The position numbers and the translations under genes are program-made. Below, one piece after another: positions 42,374-48,125 of a DNA stretch of 48,125 bases. Each line of letters starts with the position of its first letter. Positions within the stretch are counted from its first letter, which is position 1. A model generated the notes under the pieces. The model had not been told where the DNA came from, ran no database searches, and saw only the letters and a list, made by a program, of their open reading frames with translations. This DNA comes from Chromera velia (taxonomy: Eukaryota > Sar > Chromeraceae): contig JAHBMJ010005491.1 in NCBI GenBank assembly GCA_018398765.1, positions 22,501 through 70,625 on the forward strand. The letters run 5' to 3'.

Positions 42374-43789
42374 TAGAGAATGCAGAGAATTCAGAGAATG
42401 CAAAGATTGCACAGAATGCAGAGATTGCAGAGAATGCGGAGACTACAGAAAATGTAGAGAATGCAGAGTTTGCAGAGAATACGGAGACAGAGAGTGCAGA
42501 AAATGTGGAGATTATAGAGAATACAGCGACTGCAGAGATTGCAGAAACTGAAGAAAAGACAGAGATTGCAGAGGATGCAGAAAATGCAGAGATTGCAGAG
42601 ATGGCGGAGAATGCAGAAAGTGCAGAGAATGCAGAGAGTGCAAAGAATACAGAGAATGCGGAGACTGCAAAGAGTATAGAGAATGCAGAAAATACAGAAT
42701 GCAGAGTTTGTAGAGAATACAGAAACTGCAGAGAGTGCAGATAAGTGCAAAGATTGTAAAGAATGCAACGATTGTAGAGAATGCAGCGATTGCAGAGAAT
42801 GCAGCGATTGCAGAGACTGCAGAGCACTGCAGAGAAGGCAGGGATTGCAGAAAATGCAGAGAATATGGAAAATAAAGAGAATGCAGAGTTTACAGATATT
42901 GCAGAAATTGTAGAGAATGCATCTGAGAGAATGCAGAGAATGCAGAGGATACAGACAATACAGAGATTCAAAGATTTGGAGAGAATGCAGAGACTGCAAA
43001 CAATGTAGAGATTGCAAAGGTTACAGAAAATGTAGAGAGTGCAGAGATGGCAGATTGTGCAGAGAGTACAGAGAATACAGAAAATGCAGAGACTGCAGAG
43101 AATGCAGAGAGTGCAGAGAATATAGAGAATGCAGAGATTGCAGAGAATGCAGGGATTGTAGAGGTTGCAGAGAATAGAGAGAATGCAAAGAATGTAGAGA
43201 ACACAGAGATTGCAGGGAATACAGAGATTGCGTAGATTGTAGAAAATACAGAGATTGCAGAGAATGCAGAAAATGCAGAGAATGCAGAGAATGTAGAAAT
43301 TGCGGAAAATGCAGTGAGTGCAGAGAATGCAGAGGTTGTAGAGAATGTAGGGAGTGCACTCCAGAGGTTGCAGAGAATGGAGAAAACGCAAAGAATGCAG
43401 AGATTGCAGAGAATGTAAAGAATGCAAGGATCGCAGAGAATGCAGAGATTGCAGAGAATGGAGAGAATGCAGAGATTGCACAGAATGTAGAGAATGCGGA
43501 GAGTGCAGAGAACCCAGAGAGTGCAGAGGATGCAGAGAATGCAGAGGTTGCAGAGAAGGCCGAGAATGCAGAGAATGCACAGATTGCAGAGAAGCAAAAA
43601 TTGCAGAAACTCCAGAGATGGCAGAGATTACAGGCACTGCAGAGACTGCAAAGAATACAGAGAATGCAGAGACTCCAGAGATGGCAGAGATTGCAGACAT
43701 TGCAGAAACTGCAGGGAATACAGAGAATGCAGAGATTGTAAACAATGCAGAGATTGCGGAGAATGCAGAAAATGTAGAGAATGCACAGA
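42374..43789 (+). repeat. 9-bp minisatellite (AGAATGCAG / AGATTGCAG)
   Basis: About 1.4 kb of purine-rich tandem 9-mers, mostly AGAATGCAG and AGATTGCAG with variants. Because the period is a multiple of three and the unit lacks stops, several frames on both strands stay open for hundreds of codons (plus: ENAEIAENAE type; minus: SLHSLQSLHSL type). These are not taken as genes. Confidence 0.93.
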
Positions 43790-45720
43790 TGAGGGTCCGT
43801 ACGGTCTGTTAGTGCCATTTTTTCAGTTGGTTTTACCGGTTCTATCAGTTGTTGAAGGTCTGTTTATGCAGCCTGGGTGTGCTGCTATCAGGCGGTTTGA
43901 CTTAAATATCTTGTCTGTAGGGTTAGTTTTCATGCAGACGTGAGTGCATGCTGCTTTCAGCAGGTTTAGCTTGCTTTCCCATCTGTCTGCTAGATGTTTA
44001 TACAGACTGTGAATTCTGCGGTCAGTTGGTTTGGCTTGCGTTCCCATCTGTAAGATGAGCATTTGGGCAGACTGTGGGTGCTGCTGTCGGTCGGGTTGGC
44101 TCGTTATCCGACGTGGAGGTTGGCTGTTTGCGCAGACTGTGAGTGCTACTATCAGCTGGTTCAGCTTGTTTCCCATCTGTCTGATAGATGTTTATGCAGA
44201 CTGGGTGTGCTGCGGTCAGTTGGTTTGGCTAGTTTTCCCATCTGTCGGAGGGGTGCTCGTGCAGACTGCGGATGCTGCCTTCAGCTGGTTCAGCTTGTTT
44301 TCCCATCTGCCGGATGGATGTTTATGGAGACTGTGAGTGCTGCGGTCAGTTGGTTTGGCTTCTCTTCCCAGGACCTGGTGTGGGATAGGGGTTTGGGCAG
44401 GCGGCAAGCTAGGACGGCAAGTGCTGCAGTCAGTATTGGGTTGGCTCGTTCTCTCATGGGTAGGTGGGGAGGTGTTTATGTAGACTATAAGTGCTGCTTT
44501 CAGCTGGTTCAGCTATGTTTTTCCACCTGTCGGATGGATGTTTATACAGTCGATGAGTGCTCCTGTCAGTTGTTTTGGCGTCTTCCCATCTCTAAAATGG
44601 ATATATATATAGACGGAGAGAGCTGCTGTCTGCGGGTTTGGCTGGATTGTTTCCCCATCCGTAGAATAGGTATTTATGTAGTTAGGGAATACTGCTGGGA
44701 GTTGTGTTGGCATCTTTCCCATCTGTTGGATGGATGTCTGTCCAGTACGTGGGTATTGCGCAGTCAGCTGGCATTAGCTGGTTTGGCTTAGTTATTTTCC
44801 GTCCGTCGGCTAGTCTGTCGGAGGGGTGTTTATGCAGGCTGTGGGCGCTGCGATCGGCTGGTTCGGCCCTTTTCGTACCGGTTGGGGAGGTGTTTAGGCA
44901 GTTGCAGGTTTCAGTGGGTGTGGCCCATTTAGATTTCCCATCTGTAGGATGGGTGGTTATACAGACTATGAGTACTGCTGTAAGTTGGTTTTGCATTTTC
45001 CCACCGGTGGGATGGATGTTGATGCAGGCTATGAGTGCTGCTTTCGGTATACTTAGTTGGGTCCCCATCTGTTGCTAGATCTGTCGAGTTGGTGTTGTGC
45101 AGAAGGTGCGTGCTGCTTTTAGAGTTATCTTGATTTATTTCCCTATTCGTCGGATGGGTGTTCAGCGGACTGTGGGTGCTGTGTCCGGCTGGTTTGGCTT
45201 GTTGGTTGAATTGTTGGATACGGGTGTTGATGCGATCTGGGAAGGCTGCATGCTAGGCTGCATACATTCAGTTGGTATGACATGATATCTCATCTGTGGG
45301 TTGAGTGTGTATGCAGTTGGACGGTGTGACGGCTGCTGTCGGTTGGTTGGACTTGGTTTTCATCTGTCAGGATAGATGTTCATGCAGACTGTTGGTGCTG
45401 CTTTCAGTGGGTTTACATTGTGTTCTCGTCTTTGGGATTGGGGTTTATACAGTCTACGAGGGCTGCTGTCAGTTAGTGTGACTTGGTCTCCACCGTCAGA
45501 GGGTTGTATATACAGTCGGTGAGGGCTGGTTTCAGGCGAATCAGTTTGACTGGTTTTCTTATCGGTCGGGTGGGTTTTATAAGGACTATGACTGGTGCTT
45601 TGGGTTAGTGTGGCTTGTTTTCCTATCTGTAGGATGGGTGTTTATACAGGCGGTGGGTGCTGCTTTCAGCTGGTGTCACATGTTGCGGATGGTTAGTTTT
45701 CCAGCTGTGAAGAGGTTGCA
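43790..45720 (+). repeat. 65-bp satellite, third segment
   Basis: About 29 further units. Five consecutive units counted from about 44007 measured 65, 65, 64, 65 and 65 bp. It resumes at GATGAGGGTCCGT, in phase with the unit broken at 42373, and fades out near 45720. Confidence 0.85.
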
Positions 45721-45810
45721 GTTTTGGTGTAGTATCACAAAAGGGCTACGACCGGCTACGGCGGTATCGTTGTGAATACAGAGTGACAAATGAACGTTCA
45801 TCGTATATAA

Positions 45811-46023
45811 GATTATGTAAGGAGAAGTGGTACTATCGGGTCTAGTGTCAGGTTTACTGATGCTAATTTTTTTTTTAAAAGTGACGAAATTTTCACCTTG
45901 CCATTAGATATGATGGCACATGTAGCTGGGTTAATTGCTATGACAGGACTTGGTGTATGTAGTTTCAGATTCGAAGGTCTAACCCTCTCAGTAAGTGTGA
46001 TAGTATGTGTTGTCTCGTTGTGA
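45811..46023 (+). CDS. Unrecognised coding-like frame beyond the satellite
   Basis: A 70-codon open frame without ATG start reads SGTIGSSVRFTDANFFFKSD, then DEIFTLPLDMMAHVAGLIAM and GLGVCSFRFEGLTLS. A canonical donor GTAAGTGTG follows LTLS at about 45991, so this may be an internal exon. The composition is protein-like with a hydrophobic segment. The family is not recognised. The rest of 45721-46290 shows no gene, and there is a single N at 46088. Confidence 0.25.
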   Translation, partial: DYVRRSGTIGSSVRFTDANFFFKSDEIFTLPLDMMAHVAGLIAMTGLGVCSFRFEGLTLSVSVIVCVVSL

Positions 46024-46290
46024 TGTGGTATGAGCACTGGCAGAGTGTTTTAAGATATTGAGAAGTTGGTACATCTCTTGCGTACTGNGGCCACCCTTGG
46101 GGGGTTTGTGGGGGTATGGGGGCTAGAGAGTGTCATTTCAGATTGGAACTAGCTCGGCAGGCTCATTCAAACGGTCACTCTCGACTAGTGATCATATCAA
46201 ACCAGCGGTATAAACACAATAATACAATGTCAACGATCTATTATGTCTCATAATAAGCTTGTCTGCAAAGCATAGCTGTGGAAGTTGAAG

Positions 46291-46682
46291 TGTGAATTCT
46301 CATGGAGCCATACCAAAACAGACAATGGAGCGAGAATACAGGTTCAGCTGGAACTAAGCGCTGCAACGCGGTAAGAGCACAAGCCGCTGGGGTATTTGAT
46401 AAAAGTATAGAGAAGGGCGTTGCCCAAGCGCACGGCGCCGCATGAGAAATTCGCTTTTCTAAACATTCCAGAAAAAAGTAGAACATGAGACGGCGGACAG
46501 AATATAAAACGGTTGCCGAACCAAGAACGCTATGAGGAGCAGAAACAGTAGATAAAAGAATACGTCCAAGTCTGTCAGAGGCTGGGACCGAGCCACATCG
46601 AAGACGGCACAATTGATAGCGCGTCAGGCATGGTGGCTCGAGGCCCAAGGGGGTAAAACTATCGGGGTAGACAGAAGAACGC
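46291..46682 (+). repeat. Uninterrupted copy of the a-d repeat ('empty site')
   Basis: Modules a (46291-46400) and d (46401-46682) are contiguous here (GGTATTTGATAAAAGTATAG at the join). On the minus strand a 135-codon frame (46648-46241) runs through the join, whereas the 36.6-38.5 kb copy is split by 1541 bp. The end of d is partly repeated in degenerate form at about 46730-46805. Confidence 0.85.
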
Positions 46683-47109
46683 CCGCCCGCCCACCTGGGA
46701 GACAGAGAGGCTGAGAGAGCTACGTTGAGGGCGATGCGTCAGGGATAGTGGCTTAGGATGCCTTAAGAGGTGTCTTAATTGGAGTAGATAAAAAAACGCC
46801 CGCCGACTGATCCCATGCAAGGGGTGGCAGAAGGCAGAAGAACGTTCGAATTGCATGAATTTTTGTAGGTTTTCTCCGCCCACCTATTCAATGGTGTTGC
46901 ACCGTGGTGGCCTCCCTTCGGACAGCCCACCCTTCGAACACGGTCCGGCCAGCAGGAGGGTCGTAGCCCTTTATAGCCTACGTTTGGGATTTTTCTCGTC
47001 AGAATTTCGGGGCTAGAGAGTGTCACTTCAGATTGGGGTAGGCTAGAGAGTGTTACTTCAGATTGGGGCTAGCTCGGCAGGCTCATTCAAGCGGTCATTC
47101 TCGACTAGT
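46683..47109. other. Unassigned sequence with a short duplicated motif
   Basis: No gene seen. The motif CTAGAGAGTGTCACTTCAGA recurs at about 46121, 47014 and 47043, each time close to AGCTCGGCAGGCTCATTCAA or its first part, showing local duplication around both repeat copies. Confidence 0.5.
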
Positions 47110-47205
47110 GATGAGATAATTCCGTCTGCAAAAGTCCGTGCGCAAAAGCCGTGTACAAAAGTTTTTTGCTGTTCCGCGACAAAATCCGTGCACGCGGAAC
47201 AGCAA
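47110..47205 (+). mobile_element. MITE arm related to the 12-kb foldback element, with hairpin
   Basis: 47110-47167 matches one arm of the 12141-12335 element (GATGAGATAATTCCGTCTGC onward). It is followed by a perfect 13-bp stem, TTGCTGTTCCGCG (47166-47178) and CGCGGAACAGCAA (47193-47205), with a 14-nt loop that the 12-kb copy lacks. Confidence 0.6.
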
Positions 47206-47812
47206 ATTCCTGCAAGCAGATTTCCACGTACAAAAGTTGTCCGCGTACAAAGATTTGCATACAGATTTTTGTTTTTGATGCGCCGTGCATATGCAAAAGT
47301 TGCTGTCCGTCTGCACAAGTTATATCAAGTTGTTGACTGTGTTACAAAAGGATGAATGGAGCTGATGGACTGATTGTTGAAAAGTCGTTGTTTGAGAGTG
47401 AGTTAAGTGATTCCACGTCAATTTCGGGCTGGCAGGGGCGATTGAAGTTGATGTAAAAGAGAAACTAGGAAAAAAAACACGATAAAGAGACAGGCAGAGT
47501 CAGAAACTAAGGGTAGATAGATTAGGGTAGATGTTAACAATTGGAGATTGCGTTCAAGGTCGATTGACGTCGGCCTTTCATGGCTGCGGACCCGGCCAAG
47601 GACTTTGGCCTAGGCTCAGTACGCTACAAGCTGTGCAAATTTGCAACACTACAAACTGTGCATGCACCGTATAGGAGAAACTGATCGATCCACATTAACT
47701 TATTCAAAGAGAGGCGCATTCGCTCATCCTCTCCTCTCCAAACTCTGTTCTGACACGTGAATTCCTTATAGATCAGTGTGTCAGAGTGATTTGTTGCTAC
47801 TTTGTTGTTAAG
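47206..47812. other. Intergenic region, no feature recognised
   Basis: No convincing ORF. The first 100 bases keep the AAAAGT / CAAAAGTTG words typical of the adjacent MITE. Confidence 0.4.
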
Positions 47813-48125
47813 ATGAACTTTGAAGACATGAAAAGCTTTTTTAGGGGCTTACTCAATGACGCCCTTAAACCGATCAGCACTGAAGTATCCAGACTCAGTG
47901 CAGAGTTCCATCAAAGAGATGCTGCGCCTCCAGGCCAGTGGGAGGAGAGAGTAGAAGACTCGTTAGACAGATGGATTCCACCCAGTCAAACCAGTGCCGC
48001 AGTGGTAGAGGACCTCCTTGAACCTCATTTATGGTGTCTTGAAAGCCAAAGCCGCATATCTGGACGGTATCTTGACCGTCTACACTGCAGGCGTAGACGG
48101 TCTCTTGAAAAAAGATGCCACAGAT
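47813..48125 (+). CDS. Unrecognised partial ORF running off the window
   Basis: From ATG 47813 (MNFEDMKSFFRGLLNDALKP) a frame stays open to the window end. Up to about codon 75 it looks like a helical protein (STEVSRLSAEFHQRDAAPPG, then EDSLDRWIPPSQTSAAVVED). After that, another frame looks far more protein-like (NLIYGVLKAKAAYLDGILTV), so a 1-base frameshift or a splice near 48020-48030 is likely. It could be a structural protein of a retroelement or a cellular gene. No domain is recognised. Confidence 0.4.
   Translation, partial: MNFEDMKSFFRGLLNDALKPISTEVSRLSAEFHQRDAAPPGQWEERVEDSLDRWIPPSQTSAAVVEDLLEPHLWCLESQSRISGRYLDRLHCRRRRSLEKRCHR

Noticed and set aside
42366..43745. 459-codon minus-strand ORF rich in Ser/Leu/His
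   Set aside because: It lies wholly in the 9-bp minisatellite, whose 3n period and stop-free unit keep several frames open. The opposite strand is equally open.
44063..44791. 242-codon plus-strand ORF in the 65-bp satellite
   Set aside because: The period is about 65 bp, not a multiple of three, so units appear in changing frames. The open frame is a product of a stop-poor repeat.
39145..45720. CRISPR-like array
   Set aside because: Units are contiguous 65-bp degenerate repeats with no separation into conserved repeats and unique spacers, in a eukaryotic genome.

Overview
The window comes from a eukaryotic nuclear genome. Genes are split by many spliceosomal introns, microsatellites are dense, several transposon families are present, and many gene copies are broken. 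An intact SR-protein kinase, a repeat protein of the FAST/RAP-associated type expanded in apicomplexans and chromerids, and a Glu-rich secreted protein point to an alveolate. A chromerid-like organism would fit, but nothing here proves the taxon. Coding stretches are GC-balanced. AT-rich islands (about 2640-3130, 11100-11650 and 30420-31130) hold no convincing intact gene.

Left part (1-12 kb): decayed fragments, including a U2AF-like RRM piece, come first. They are followed by a two-exon EF-hand-like gene on the minus strand (3497-4744), a three-exon gene for a secreted TVEEY-repeat protein (5743-7609), and a 2.1-kb element with 166-bp inverted ends that holds two oppositely oriented halves of a LINE reverse transcriptase (8989-11092).

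Middle (12-30.4 kb): a foldback MITE and an ankyrin-repeat pseudogene are followed by a 960-bp exact duplication bounded by single Ns, probably an assembly artefact, and by a 430-bp AAAG tract. The best gene of the window comes next: a 17-exon SRPK-type kinase gene on the minus strand (16693-26389, 1299 aa predicted). Its exon phases close perfectly and most of its introns start with GTCAGT. It diverges across about 710 bp from a two-exon gene for an 899-aa helical-repeat protein (27101-30412).

Right part (30.4-48.1 kb): this part is mostly decayed genes and repeats. It holds an unrecognised broken ORF (31.2-31.8 kb), a Lys/Glu-rich broken gene (32.2-33.5 kb) and an F-box-like pseudogene with three premature stops (34.3-36.3 kb). 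A repeat locus at 36.6-38.5 kb carries a 1541-bp insertion, and its uninterrupted 'empty' copy lies at 46.3-46.7 kb. A satellite array with a 65-bp period (39.1-45.7 kb) is interrupted twice: by a short LTR retrotransposon with two 388-bp LTRs and a CCTGT target duplication, and by a 1.4-kb block with a 9-bp period. The window ends inside an unrecognised ORF.

The most unusual points are the GTCAGT 5' splice-site preference, the empty/filled repeat pair, the small LTR element, and the inverted-half reverse transcriptase inside long inverted repeats. All gene models are read by eye from sequence and exon phase. No database search was possible.
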